In this document: one piece after another, positions 21,063 through 33,302 of the stretch
How positions within the stretch are numbered: position 1 is the first letter of the stretch
Layout of the letters: every line of letters starts with the position of its first letter
Position numbers and translations under genes: made by a program
The notes under the pieces: generated by a model
What the model saw: the letters and a program-made list of their open reading frames with translations, nothing else
Told to the model about the DNA's origin: nothing
Database searches by the model: none
From: Leptobrachium leishanense
Taxonomy: Eukaryota > Chordata > Amphibia > Anura > Megophryidae
Length of the DNA: 64,000 nt
Direction: 5' to 3'
Assembly: GCA_009667805.1 (NCBI GenBank)
Contig: CM019067.1
Span: forward strand, 71,792,441 to 71,856,440

Positions 21063-22120
21063 CATTCAACTGGATTTAGGTGTGTAAAAAATACCAATTT
21101 CACATTAAAATGAATAAATCCTGTCCGTCTTCTTTAATGTTTCTTTTCTACCTGAGAATCAAAGGATCTGTTTTGTGACTTACATATCACAAGAACCCTC
21201 GGATTTTTTGTTATAAGCATTTACATGTCATTTTTTTATGCCCTTTGCATTTTTTTCCCACCGGTAAATGAAATTATGGTCTTTGTCTGCGTACTTATTT
21301 TAATTACATTACATCCTGTAACTTCACAGAAGATAATACCATGTGTTCGAAAATACAAATTGTAATAATCTGTAAAATGTCAGTCTCAAAGCAATGTTCT
21401 TCCCTACTTTGATAGTTTGCTTTGCCCGCCTGATGATCTTTTATTTTTCATTGACATTGTTTAATAATCCCTTGGCACGACCTATCCAGACCTCCTGCTA
21501 CTATGTGCCGAGACATATTTCATAATGCTTAAGCTTCCGCTGCTCAATCTTAGGTAATGAAAATATTTTAGATATCATATCCTAATCTGAACAAAAAAAA
21601 CCTGCATTCCCAAGATCATTTCCACTCATTTGTGGATAGAATTTCTAAATGTTTAATGGTCTTATGCCTGCTGTTGTTTAACTGACTTCACTGTGGGAAA
21701 GGCTTGCATGGGCTGTGTCACAGACACTTCGCGGATTTGACTGGGATATTCTTGATGATGTGCAATAGGCATGCACAGCATAGTTATGTTAATAATTATA
21801 ATCCTTTTTTTTTCCAATTTTTGTAATAAAGCATCTTCTGCTTTATATGAACGGGGCTGCCCGCAAAGTAATCCGGATCGGACTTTGACATCTAATAACA
21901 CAGGTCTGCCATGAAAAACTTTTTGCAAGCTGTTAGATGTTTTTAATGTACTTTTGACAGCTGAATGTGAAAATTACAATAAAATGTCACATCACACACA
22001 GATTTTTCACAATTTCAATGTTTTTTTTACCGAGTACTGATTTTTTTCTACCTACAGTGTTTTGAAAATCTCAAATTTGTTTTGAGCTGATTATTGCGTT
22101 TCATATCAGTGAATTATTAT
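21063..22120. other. AT-rich stretch, nothing recognised
   Basis: About 1 kb without recognised repeats. An 88-residue minus frame (21662-21928) shows no protein-family resemblance. Confidence 0.5.
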
Positions 22121-22570
22121 TATTGTCATCATTTATATAGCGCCAACAGTTTCCACTGCGCTTTACAATAACCAAAGGGAACAAGATAAACAGACATATG
22201 ATGGGAACAAGTGGTGTAGAGGGCCCTGCTCATAGGAGTTTACAATCTAGAGGGATTGGGGTTGAGGAAGACCAGAGGAATTTTACTTGATAGCAGGATC
22301 ATTAGTGCCAGTGGTTTGGGAATGGTGGGGCCATAGAAGCAGCTTCAATCATGTGTGATTAGATTAGCAGAGGGATGAGTTGTTTCAGTGATGTGGTACG
22401 CTAATCTGAAGAGATGGGTTTTGAGGGATTTCTTGAAGGCCTGAAGATTAGGGGAGAGTTTGATAGGGCGAGGCAAGTCATTCCACAAGACCGGAGCTGG
22501 TCTTGAGAAGTTTTGGAGGAGAAAGTTGGCCGTGCTCGTGTAGACAGATGACTGGAGGTGACCGGGGTTG
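22121..22570 (-). mobile_element. L2-like LINE 3' fragment
   Basis: The plus strand begins ttattattattgtcatcatt and tatagcgccaacag, the complement of the typical L2 tail ending in TAA-type repeats. It continues into the gggagagtttgatagggcga segment shared with 19400. The orientation is minus. Related tails are at 27030-27190, 51437-51705 and 57000-57535. Confidence 0.7.
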
Positions 22571-22924
22571 TCTAGATGGGACGTGCTTGCGGAATTAAAG
22601 TATGTTGAATGTCTAATAGAAGATATTCACCCCTTTCTTTCTCTTTTTTGGGATTCTGAAAGGCCAGACTCTTGTGTGTTTGTGGTACCACAATGTCGCT
22701 GGGAACTCCTAGCGGCAATGGGTGAAAAAAAACATATACTCACCTTGGATCCCTCGGTGCACGATTTTATCCACCAGGCTCTCTCACACTAGCTGAAGAT
22801 AACTGGGAACAAACAGCAAGGCTCAAGCACCTCTCTATGGAGTCCTATGGGTTCCTAGACTTTATACAAGTGATGATGCGGTTTGCCACAGTTATCAGCT
22901 CTCTTATGTTTCAAGGCTCTAACA
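22571..22924. other. Unassigned sequence
   Basis: About 350 bp. A 74-residue plus frame (22568-22792) has no family resemblance. No repeat edge was recognised. Confidence 0.4.
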
Positions 22925-23098
22925 CAGTAGATCCCAACCCTGTCCTCCACTACACGCCAGGTTTGCCAGATATCTGAAGCACAGCACAGGTGATATGATT
23001 TGCTGCTCAGTGATTGCAGGATTCAGTCTGCAGTTCCAATTTAATCCTTAAAACGTGGCCTGTTAGGGGTACTCGAGGACAGGTTTGGGGAAACACTG
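22925..23098. mobile_element. hAT MITE (cagtgtttcycaa family), copy 1
   Basis: The right end acaggtttggggaaacactg pairs with the left end cagtagatcccaaccctgtc. The flanks ctctaaca (22917-22924) and ctctaaaa (23099-23106) are a near-perfect 8-bp duplication. An opposite-orientation relative lies at 63492-63673, sharing catatcacctgtgctgtgct or its complement. Confidence 0.8.
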
Positions 23099-23394
23099 CT
23101 CTAAAATATCAGCTCACTCATTATAGAGCTGGTAATAAGATGCCAATAAAGATTAATGACTCGCCTTGACTTTACCATTTAGCAGCTCCCTATTACCAAC
23201 TGAACTGGAATACTTGCACAGATCTCTTAGTTTGACAAATAGGAATACACTTTTTAATAGGCATTATAGGTCACATCACATTTGTTATCTGAAGCCTCTA
23301 GTTTTTGACTTAGTCTCTGCTTAGAAATCCATTTTGCTGCATACAGTAACTATAAATATAGTGAAAATTTCAGTCCTTATAATCAACTGTACAT

Positions 23395-23880
23395 ATGCAC
23401 GCACATGACACTGTAATCTATACCAGCAAACCAAATCTCCCGCAGCTGGAGGCCGTGCTGCAAGAACAATTCACAGAGGAAGAAAAGTGGATCAAACACA
23501 ACAAACGTTTTCTAAATACTGACAAAACTATAACGATGCTCTTTGGAACAGAACCTAAACTACATAAATTGCAAACTCGCCATCTATGTTTCAGGACAAA
23601 ATCAAATGGCACGCTGACCACGGTCACTTCTCTCAAATATCTAGGTATGTGTTTAGACCCAAATCTATCATTTGACCCCACATCGAAAAACTCTCATTTA
23701 AACTTTACCTCAAACTAGGTGCCCTGTACAGAAACAAATCCTGCCTGAGCCCCGCGGTAAGAAAGCAGATTGTAAAACAAATGCTTATGCCGGCTATTGA
23801 ATACGGAGATGTAGTGTATGCAGCTGCCCCGCAAATGCACCTTCATAAACTTACTACATTGTATAACTCATGACTGCTTA
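23395..23880 (+). pseudogene. L2/Rex-like LINE reverse transcriptase fragment, first half
   Basis: The reading AHDTVIYTSKPNLPQLEAVL aligns with the RT catalytic motif YADDT of Jockey-superfamily LINEs, with the first catalytic Asp altered. It continues through LKYLGMCLDPNLSFDP, a frame change near 23690, then SFKLYLKLGALYRNKSC and MLMPAIEYGDVVYAAAP, the expected RT thumb region. The sequence is then interrupted at about 23896 by a CR1 fragment and resumes near 25385. The exact clade is uncertain. Confidence 0.7.
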
Positions 23881-23895
23881 AACCTGGATCCTTAT

Positions 23896-24860
23896 TAAAT
23901 ATAGAAACATAGAAAATGTCAGCAGATAAGAACCTTTCGACCCATCTAGTCTGCCCAATTACATGGATACTCTACCTGGATTTATCTTTTGTTTAGGATA
24001 GCCTTATGCCTATCCCATGCCTGCTTAAATTCAATCACTGTTTTGGCCTCTACCACTTCTACTGGAACTCTGTTCCATGTATCCACCACCCTCTCAGTAA
24101 AATAATGCTTCCTGATGTTACTTTTAAACCTTTGCCCCTCTAATCTAAGACTATGTCCACTTGTTTTGCTACTTTGTTTCCTTTTAAATATACTCCCTTC
24201 CTCTACCTTGTTGATTCCCTTTACGTATTTAAATGTTTCTATCATATCTCCTCTGTCTCGTCTTTTTTCCAAGCTGTATATGTTAAGATCATTAAGCCTT
24301 TCCTGGTAACTTTTCTCCTTCAAGCCGTACACCATTTTAGTAGCCCTTCTCTGAACTCTCTCTAAAATGTCTATATCCTTCTGGAGATACGGTCTCCAGT
24401 ACTGCACACAGTACTCCAAGTGAGGTCTCACCAGTGCTCTGTACAGTGGCATGAGCACTTCCCTTTTCCTACTGCTAATACCTCTCCCTACACAACCAAG
24501 CATTTCCTGCTGCTCTATTACATTGACTACTTACCCTTAGATCCTCTGCAATAATAACCCCTAAATCCCTTTCCTCAGATGTTGAGGTTAGGACTGTATC
24601 AAATATTCTATATTCAGCCTTTGGATTTTTACGTCCCAGGTGCATTATCTTGCACTTATCCACATTAAAATTCAATTGCCACAGCTCCGACCATTTTTTT
24701 AGTTTACCTAAATCATTTGTCATTTGGCTGATCCCTCCAGGAATGTTAACCCTGTTGCAAATCTTTGTGTCATCAGCAAAAAGACATACTTTACCATTGA
24801 TACCTTCTGCAATATCACTAATAAAAATATTAAATATTATTCTTCGCCCATGCCCTTAAA
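23896..24860 (-). pseudogene. CR1-like LINE fragment (RT C-terminal half and 3' end)
   Basis: On the minus strand the sequence starts in the RT with VCLFADDTKICNRV (catalytic FADD). It continues MTNDLGKLKKWSELWQLNFN and MHLGRKN (24723-24475), and after a frame shift near 24480-24500 reads LYRALVRPHLEYCVQYWRPY, ILERVQRRATKMVYGL and ERVVDTWNRVPVEVVEA, ending at 23982. These are CR1-clade motifs in the correct order. The 3' end, ctatgtttctata on the minus strand, is CR1-like with no poly(A). The N-terminal endonuclease is absent. It splits the L2-like LINE and so inserted later. Confidence 0.85.
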
Positions 24861-25384
24861 TAAACACACCACACCAATATGTATATATGGAAAGGACATA
24901 GGCCACAGCTTTTATTTAATTCTTTAACATAACAACTAATTTCACACCCCAATAATACCCCAACATGTCCAATCTGACCCTACTGCAGCAATTAACAGTA
25001 GGCAGTTATCACCACCAACCAGAGCTTGTCGCTCTCCTGACTTACACAGGACTGAGGACGCCTCTCTCATCGCCCACCTGCTCCGGCGGCTTATCCATAG
25101 GACGTCCTCGCTGGCCATGGTTCACACAAGCTGTGACACAAATATGAAAAATAAATAACAGGGCAAGGAGGGCGGGAACGTGACAACCCTTCCCAGGTCA
25201 GAAAGGGAGTGACCAGGTAAGGTTTTTCTCCCTCATTAAATGGGCCTCCTCATTAGCATACACCTGCCGCTTCCCCAATCACTAACTACTGCACACCTGC
25301 ACTAATCGTCCCAGGCCAGCAGTCATGCCCCCCTTCCTGAATTTTCCAGGGGCTGCTTTCTGCCACTTTGTGCTACAATGTAAC
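24861..25384. other. Insert between CR1 fragment and LINE second half
   Basis: About 520 bp of unknown origin, with a GC-richer middle (25040-25330). It separates the two halves of the L2-like LINE and presumably came with or after the CR1 insertion. No termini were recognised. Confidence 0.4.
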
Positions 25385-25928
25385 TACATGACCCACCATT
25401 GTGACATGTTAAAAGAGCTAAACTGGCCGTCTCTGAAATCTAGACGCACCCTTCGCCTTTCCAACCTGGTGTTAAAGAGATTTTCTGGGAAGCTGCCACC
25501 CTACCTGAATAGGCTGCTTCCCCAGCAGTTCCCTCATCCTATAACCTCCGATCCAGGACCAGCACCTTACTTGCAATACCACAATACAAAAAGACAGTGG
25601 CTCGATCCTCATTTTCCTACAGAGCACCACAAATATGGAATAACCTCCCAGATGCCATCAAATCTTCCCCAGTCTAAAGTCACTTAAGAGATCTCTATTA
25701 ACATACCTCGATACAGAATGCACCTGTAAACATGTAACATAATGACTATATTTCCTACATATTTATTTTCTGTGTTAATCTGTATATTTGTGTTATTTTT
25801 TTTAATATCTTGCATTTATTACTTTGTATTTCTGTAACAACTGTAAATTTTCAATGTTCTTGAACCCCAGACATACGAGAGAAATCTCAATGTATCCTTC
25901 ATGGTAAAATACTTTATAAATAAATAAA
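25385..25928 (+). pseudogene. L2/Rex-like LINE, second half and 3' tail
   Basis: The reading HHCDMLKELNWPSLKSRRTL, then LVLKRFSGKLPPYLNRLLP, is the C-terminal domain that follows the RT in L2/Rex-type LINEs. A phase change near 25600 leads to YRAPQIWNNLPDAIKSSPV, another hallmark. The tail at 25865-25926 contains gagaaatctcaatgtatcct and ends in aaataaataaa. This tail is shared with the SINE copies in the window. Confidence 0.75.
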
Positions 25929-27025
25929 CTTCATTATATTGATATGAAACTATAAAGATAATTTTAAAAGTGTTTCAGTGAGACAACTGTATTTAATTTA
26001 TTGTTTCATTTGCTTTTATTACTTATGTTATCACTGTGTTTATTGCTATTTTATATTTTTATTTAATTCTGCTAATATTATAACACGTATGTGTAATGCT
26101 ACACATGCATTTAAAATGTTTGCTTATTTGGTTATTGATTTGTTTTATAAATTCTGTTGCATTTATCATTTCTGCCCCAGACATGAAAAAACCAAAACCT
26201 AGACGATGGAATCCTTAAAACTCTTTTGCTCCATCACTTGATCATGCTTGACTAAACTGTGATTTGTCTACTAGATTATAGACTTCTACAAATGGGCTAA
26301 GCAGCTTGAGCACTTGTAACGTATTGATTGGTTTATTGACACAGAAAACGATCCAGGGTTACTTGTTCCTGAAAACAATACATGGTTAGCTGTAGATGGG
26401 TGGTGTGTTTGAATCAAAATCACTTTGACTGTTCGAAGCGACAGGAACCGACAGCAGCTGAGCCCAAAGGACAGAGTGATAAATGTGTATTTGCGTGTGA
26501 TTGTGCGTATGTGTACTCTACGGGTATTTGCTTAACGAACAAGAGGAAAGAGTAGTTCGCAGTTTGTATAGCAGATTGTCTTTAATTATTTCCCACGATT
26601 ATTATTGCTATTATGGTTCTGTGTGAAGAGAACTGACTACATGCTTTGAAAAAGACAAATGTCAGACAGGTATCACAGGTCTTGGACGTTGTTTCCATTT
26701 AGATGTTACTTAACCACCTTGTAAGTATTCAATCAATTCTCAAAGCTGTATGGAAGTCATCTAATTCGGAAAATTATACATAAATAACACAATAAATGAA
26801 CTCTTTCATAACGCCTCTAGTCTGCATCTTAATGTTGTAGGGTGGTTACACACCAGCTGTGACATGTTCCCTTTCATGCAGGATTTCCTTACGTTTCTCA
26901 TTTCTCTTTGACTACAATTATAAAGAAAAGAGAATTAGTATCTGTCCTTTATTGACAAATGGAACCAGTTAAACTCTGGGCCTGAACCACAACAAACTTT
27001 TGGGATGTATGTAGAGTGTAACTAC
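25929..27025. other. AT-rich stretch, nothing recognised
   Basis: About 1.1 kb. Part of 26320-26640 is less AT-biased, but no ORF or repeat family was recognised. Confidence 0.5.
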
Positions 27026-27029
27026 AACA

Positions 27030-27190
27030 TTATTATTATCCTTTATTTATATAGCACCACTTATTCCGCAGCACTTTACAAGATCAGTGAACAAGGAGTT
27101 GATACATTAGAATACCACACATGGACGATACGGCCTGATTCCGGGGGACCGTGTTCCCGAGGGAACTTACAATCTATGAGATGTATTTTG
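27030..27190 (-). repeat. L2-like LINE tail fragment
   Basis: The plus strand reads attattattatcctttattt then atagcaccacttattccgca and gcactttacaa, the complement of the L2-type tail. It ends with gggaacttacaatctatgag, which is also in the other copies. Confidence 0.7.
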
Positions 27191-27860
27191 TGATAGCAGT
27201 CATGCCTATAGTTCACTTCCTTTGAATGTTTAAACTCCATGGGTTCTAATCTGTCTCGATTTAGTAACTTGTGATGATGTAGGACACTATGCTTTTCCTG
27301 ATTAGTGATCTAGCTTTGCTCATTGTTTCCTATTTCTACCTTTTAGGTCAAAGTGCACCTGTTAAACTTATATACAGGGAGTCGCCATTTTGATGTAAAC
27401 CTTGACACAGTTATTTGAGGTGCACTTACATCTGCCAATGATCTTACCTGATGAAAGCAGAAGGACCTATAGTAGATAATGGTGGTAGATAGCAGATGTA
27501 CCTGTTGAGTATGAGAGGTATGGGAGATGCACTTTAACAACATTGGCTAAGCAGTTCAATGTAAAACCCATGCTAGACTAAAGTTGAGATCAATGCATGT
27601 AAAAGGAATTACTAGGTTATGGTTGCATTTACAATTCAAGGCATGGTGTTATTGCCCTGTTTCAAGGTGAACAGTGACCGACTGTTGGGTTACCAGAGAT
27701 TACCTATTTTAAGCACAAGGCATTTTATCCCAAATGCTAATCCCAAATGCTGGGGTAATCAATCACCACTCATGGTATATACTCTGTAGTCCATAAGGAG
27801 TTACATGAGATCTTGCCCAACACAAATTCACGGCGGGAGGACGATGAATCATTTGACCTC
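27191..27860. other. Unassigned sequence
   Basis: About 670 bp without recognised genes or repeat edges. It could include outer parts of the inverted-repeat element that follows. Confidence 0.4.
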
Positions 27861-28542
27861 ATGCATTTTCGCTTACGGCTGGACGTCCACTGGATCCGCA
27901 GTCACGCGACCGACTTGTCAGACTAGGAATGATATCGGTCGTGCGACTTGGTCTGCCGAGGGATGTCCACTTCATCCCTCATATGGACGACTATGGACCC
28001 AAAAACCTGTTTATTCTTGTTTTCTTTTTTTCTGAGACTATTGCATATTACATTCTGCCTTTGGAAACACTGCAGACCTTTGTGTGCGAAAATGGATATG
28101 ATATGGAGGAGCTGGATGCGCTAGTTCGGTGTGTGAATTTTAATCCCTTTGCGCAGCTGAAAAAGGACCTAAAATTCATTCACCCTGTACCCGTCCCAAA
28201 CATGGCAAGTCCCACCCATTTCCCATACACAAAATATACATTTAAATATCAAACAAATTTAATATAATTGTGTTTTTTACTCCCCTAATCAACTTCTCAG
28301 CATCTATCTCCTTCCCTAATCGTCTGGCTGTCTGAGTTGCTTGTGCGATATTTCCAAAATTTTTGGTCTGATCGCTAGTCTGCAGCAGACTTCAAAAGTC
28401 GCTGGAAGTCGCAAGTCTGATGCAATGGATGATGGTACATTCACAATAGTGTTGTTGGATTGGTCTGACGACACGGACAACTTTGTGCTATGTCGTCGCA
28501 CGAATACGGATCCAGTGGACGCCCAACCTACATCAGATGCAT
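27861..28542. mobile_element. Inverted-repeat element, unclassified
   Basis: A left arm at 27861-27910 and a right arm at 28492-28542 are imperfect reverse complements sharing cgtccactggatccg. The interior has a further inverted pair around gcgaccga and tcggtcgtgcg (27906-27951). The arms suggest a DNA transposon with long terminal repeats. No transposase frame is present and outer ends were not defined. Confidence 0.5.
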
Positions 28543-29139
28543 GTAGCAGATCAGAATGTGGGTTTAGGAGGAGCCTAGTTGGCAAGTAGAGTATAGGATT
28601 TTAACTGGTTGTAAGATTATTTTACCGTTGCAAAGTCTTTTGCACAAATCTTTTTCTGGCATTATTTTTTCTCACGTTTTGCACTTCCGAATTGCTTATT
28701 ATTATTATAATAATCAACTAATTCTATGTATGCATCTCCTTATCCTTAAATATCTCCACAAGACTGATGGCCTGTATGTGATACGTAGGTAAACCAAATA
28801 TTTTAATCTTGTAGCTCATAACCCCTTCACTACCAAGTGCAATCTGTTGACATTTTTTTTATCATAACATTTATTTCAAACACGAGGTGCTGATTTAACA
28901 CGTAAAAGAAGAGGTAAAATAACAATTGTTCATAAAGATTGTTATAGTGAGATACTTCTTTTTTTTTAAATTTAAAAATTGCTCGTGTTTAAAGTTTCAT
29001 GTATTAATTTATCCTTTACAGAAATATTGCTGGGATGAAAGGTTCTAAACTCTAGATGGTGTCCTTTATCTTTCACAATTTCATAAGTGGTCTGCATTAT
29101 TATCATACAGGCACAATGCCTGTTGTGCCAAATAAAGCA
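28543..29139. other. AT-rich stretch, nothing recognised
   Basis: About 600 bp, AT-rich. A short hairpin ggcacaatgcctgttgtgcc lies at 29110-29129, just before a TA tract. Confidence 0.5.
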
Positions 29140-29161
29140 AATATATATATATATATATATT
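29140..29161. repeat. (TA)n microsatellite
   Basis: About 11 TA units directly before R1 copy 2. Confidence 0.95.
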
Positions 29162-29162
29162 A

Positions 29163-29520
29163 AAATGGTGAGATCTTCGCTTTTGGGGATTTGTTGTGAT
29201 CATAATCAGATTATTAGCAATGCATTTTACAAAAAATAATATATGTATGTGGCTTAATGCCTGTATATGAAAATTACACTAACACATTTTACCTGTACTG
29301 TACAGAGATTTTACTAATTTAGTACCATCTGATTCTTATCCCGTACAGTAGTGAATGACCTCAGAGCTCTCCCTGTATTATGCCCTCTTCATGGCTATTG
29401 TAATACAGCAGTAAAGTTAGTTGAACGTTTTGTTACTTTGAGGGTGGGACGTACTTCTTGTAGCATCTTTGCAACAGAACAAGGTTACAGGAGTGAGATC
29501 TCACACTATCTGGGCTATGG
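29163..29520 (+). repeat. Unclassified interspersed repeat R1, copy 2
   Basis: Diverged copy of 15472-15850 in the same orientation. The common blocks are spread along about 340 bp with small indels. The 86-residue frame within it (29351-29611) is not conserved in copy 1. Confidence 0.7.
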
Positions 29521-29610
29521 AAATGTTGATACATATGTTAATTTTCATTGTGTTTCAATGCAAAATCATGTATACAGCATATTGGTACAAAAAGTAAAAC
29601 ACAATGTTTA

Positions 29611-30456
29611 AGTCAGCGACATTTCAGTGATCTCTCGTTCCTTGCACTTTGGGGAATCAAATTAACCGACCCTGTGGTGAATTCACCGCAGGGTCCCCGG
29701 AGTGCAGGGAATGGACCCGAAAATCTGCCACAACACTGCCGAAAAATCTCAGAATAAAAACTGAAAATCCACCGGAAAACACATCCGTTGCGATCCAAAG
29801 TATCAGATCACTCGAACCGCCGTAAAAAAATGCGGAACACGTCCGGAAAAAGCCAACAATCTGCACTGACCAGAAAAAGCCGACAAGCCGACGAATGGGG
29901 TAAAAAACATATACAAAGCGATTGAAAGTGTCAAAATTTAAACTGTGTTTGCAAAAAAACTACTGAATGAAAATTCCTGGAATTAACATATAAGGTCCAA
30001 TGAATGATAATAAAATGGTTTGTTACAGAAAAAAGAAAAGACACTTTTAAAAGAAATTGGTCAAAAAATCCTTAAAGATCCTAAAAAAAATAGACTTTTT
30101 ACTGCAGATTAAAATAATAAACAGTTTATTATAGATATTGAGTAAAAACGGGAATATTTTTAACATTGAAACCTATGGGATTCGCCTGATTAAACCTACC
30201 GAATGAAACCACTGAACATCAGGTCATTTCACTGACATTTCTCAGCTGTTCGGTGTTCTCTGAATAGATTAACCATTTCTTCTCTATGGGGGATTTTACT
30301 GTCACCGAACATGCACCGTATTTGCAGGCAATTTGGCAAAATTTGGCGAACTGCCTGCTCTCTGAATAGCCGAATAGCCCCAAAATGGCACCGTACGTGG
30401 AAATTCACTGTTCGGTCCCATCTCAGGGCCAGATCAGCTCTCTCTGAATAACCCTG
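29611..30456. mobile_element. Family A non-autonomous DNA transposon, copy 2
   Basis: The right end tctctgaataaccctg matches family A and the interior shares cgggaatatttttaacattg and ctgcagattaaaataataaa-type blocks with copy 1. The left terminal 20-25 bp is lost or diverged. Orientation matches copy 1. No TTA duplication could be defined. Confidence 0.7.
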
Positions 30457-31369
30457 TATGTCTTATGAATGTGCCAGCATTAAGACATTGCCTCAATGTT
30501 GGTACGATTTACCATTTACCATTTTTATGATGACATTCTAAATGCATACGATAAGAAACAGGTTTTTAAAGATCCCTTAAAATTGAACATGGTGGAACTG
30601 CATTGCATATGTACATTAAAATCCACCTAATCTGTAAAGAATTGTCTGGGTTTCCTCAGCATGCAACAGATGAGCACTTAAAATAGATTAAATAATTCAT
30701 CACCAAATATAATCCAATTTTGTGAGGCAATTGACATTTATATCATAATATCAGTCAACCTGAAAATGCGCAGCCATTTCCATAGGAATAAAAAGAATAC
30801 TATACAATCATGTGTACCGAATCAAATAACTTTAGCTCAAGTGTTTCATTGCGTTCTATTGAACTAGTACATTTATCAGGTATTATTTATTCAGTAATAA
30901 AAAAGGTACTTTAATATATTGGCTCTTCCAGTGCTAGCAGGACTTTTTCATTTGGGTATCTCCAGGGGTGATTATGCATGATTTAATTAAAATATGATGT
31001 CATATTCTTGGCTAAAAGTGAAAAATATAACCTTTTCATATACTTTTCCCAGCTACGTTCAATAAATGCACTGTAAACACACTCTGTTTTGGCCCCATGG
31101 GTAAATTAATTGATTCCATTTTTTTTTTTACTGCATGTTGGCCCATACTGATCTTAAAATTATATAAATAGTAATAAATGCCTATATGTGTAAATCCATA
31201 ATGAAGATACATTTCCATTCGAATAATCGAGATATCAAGCTGTGTATAAATCGGTCAGTACACCTTTCCAGCCGCCTTCACTGTAAAATGGGGTTTTACA
31301 TAACTATTTGTAGACGTACAATTAGCCATACACTTAACAGAAAATGTATGAGGAGAAGGAGATAAGAAG
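30457..31369. other. AT-rich stretch, nothing recognised
   Basis: About 900 bp without recognised features. Confidence 0.5.
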
Positions 31370-31429
31370 CTTACCATGGCATAATGTCTGCAGGGAGGGC
31401 TCTCAGAATATGACAGACCCTGGATTGGG

Positions 31430-32440
31430 TGAAAAACATTCAGTTGATTTTTGGCCTTGACAGATTTCCTTGATTTATGTCTTGGCTGGACATATTGCCT
31501 TGACATTTGCCATACGTGGACAGAGCTCCTTGACAAATGCCTGGCCTGAACAAAACTCATTAACATATGCCTAGCTTTGAAAAAGCTTGGACCTGGCCTA
31601 GAGAGAATTCCTTGGTATAGGCCTATCCTAAGCAGAGCTGCAGATCTCCTTGACATAGGACTACCCTGAACAGAGCTCCTTGGCATAGACCTGGTAAGAA
31701 TATTGCTCCCTTGAATAGGCTTGGCACGGACACATATCCTTGGTGTAGGCATGGCCATGGACAGAGCAGATCACCCTGCTCTAAGCCTGACCTGAACAGA
31801 GCTCTTTGGGATAGGTCTGGCAATGACATATCTCCCATTGTATGCTTGGCAAGGACACTGTTCCTTGGTGAAGGCCTGGCCTGGGCAGAGCAGAACTCCT
31901 TGACTATTGGTCTAGCAAGGACATATCTCCTTTGCGTAGGCTTGGCATGGACACAGCTCCATTTTGTTGGCCTGGGCTGAATAAAGCAGAGCTCAAACTC
32001 CTGGGGCTGGTTTGAAAAGAGCTCCTTGGCATAAACTTGCCAAAGGCATAACTCTCTTTTGTAGGAATGACTTTGACAGAGCTCTTTGGCATCAGTTTGT
32101 CAATGAGATAACTCCTATTTGTAAGCTTGGCAAAGACACTGTTCCTTGGTGTAGGCCTGGCCTGGGCAGAGTAGAACTTGTAGTCCTAGGTCTGACCTGA
32201 ATAGAACTTCTTGACATTGGTCCAGCAAGGACATATCTCCTTTGCATAGGCTTGGCATGGACACAGCTCCATGTTGTTGTCCTGGCCTAAATAAAGCAGA
32301 GCTCAAACTCCTAGTGCTGGTCTGAAAACATGTCAAGGGCATAACTCTCTTGTGTAGGAATGACTTTGACAGAGGTACTTGGCATAGGACGTTCCTGAAT
32401 AGATCTCCTTGGTGCATGTCATGCATGGACATAGGTCTTT
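31430..32440. repeat. Degenerate minisatellite with higher-order duplication
   Basis: Words such as agctccttggcat, cctggcctg and ggcttggcatggacacagct recur at roughly 30-bp spacing. A larger block starting ttccttggtg at about 31861 returns at about 32142, a period near 281 bp. On the minus strand a 167-residue open frame (31255-31758) reads as 10-residue repeats (RHLSRSSVHV, WQMSRQYVQP, RHKSRKSVKA). Frames on both strands are by-products of the period; no start context, splice site or family supports a real protein. Confidence 0.7.
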
Positions 32441-32465
32441 AAATGTTCATTACAGCAGCAGCACA

Positions 32466-32625
32466 CAAAATTGAGTGCAACTTCAACCTGGAAATGAACA
32501 TTTGAAAAAAATTCAATTTTCTGCGGAGACATTAGCATTCTTGTTCAAAATTGAGTGCAACTTCAACCTGGAAATGAACATTTGAAAAAAATTCAATTTT
32601 CTGCGGAGACATTAGCATTCTTGTT
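32466..32625. repeat. Perfect 80-bp tandem duplication
   Basis: The unit beginning caaaattgagtgcaacttca occupies 32466-32545 and repeats without a difference at 32546-32625. Perfect identity indicates a very recent event or an assembly artefact. The unit has a short inner hairpin of aaaattga and tcaatttt type. Confidence 0.95.
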
Positions 32626-33301
32626 GATTAAGTGTTGCAGTTATTGTTGTAAGATTTTTTTTCAGATAAATATTCATATAAATTCTTATAGGGGTGCACG
32701 GGGCTTGTTCACAAGAACTGTACTATGACAGTTTTCTAGTTTTCAGAAAGCTTAATATATGACAAAAGTAAGAAATCAGCAGAAGATTTGGATGTCTGCA
32801 TATCATGGAAAGTTACACACGGCAGATATAATGAGCACTCAACTTACAAACTAAAAGGGGCAAAGTTTAGCTCAACTCGACCAGGGAAGAAATACAGTAT
32901 GAGGGTAATAGCAGATAATAAGCCGCTAAGTGCATTAGACTGTATGTGCTAACACGCATGGATTTCAGAGTATAATGTAGCCTAAATACAAGGCCATTTT
33001 AGGTTATAATTGGGTTACAAGGTGTGATTCTCGTTACTTTACTACAGAGAAAAACATGATGACATTAAATTCATCTAATGGTAACAAAATGTATGAAATT
33101 GAAGGAGGTTCTCTCCAGTCAGTCAGGTTATTAAAAGTGACAGTTCTCTTTGAAAAGTCGAATAAAAAGCCTACAGATGCTCATTGCACAGTAGACATGG
33201 ATACTACATACTCTATATTATGACTGCCAGGTTTCACTACAAACCTATGTATCTAATCATTCATATGACGACTGTATTCACTGCAAATGCACGTGTATAT
33301 A
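32626..33301. other. Unassigned sequence
   Basis: About 680 bp, AT-rich, without recognised repeats or genes. Confidence 0.5.
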
Positions 33302-33302
33302 C

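Noticed and set aside
31255..31758. 167-residue repeat protein on the minus strand
   Set aside because: It coincides with a degenerate minisatellite, other phases are also open, and no gene signals are present.
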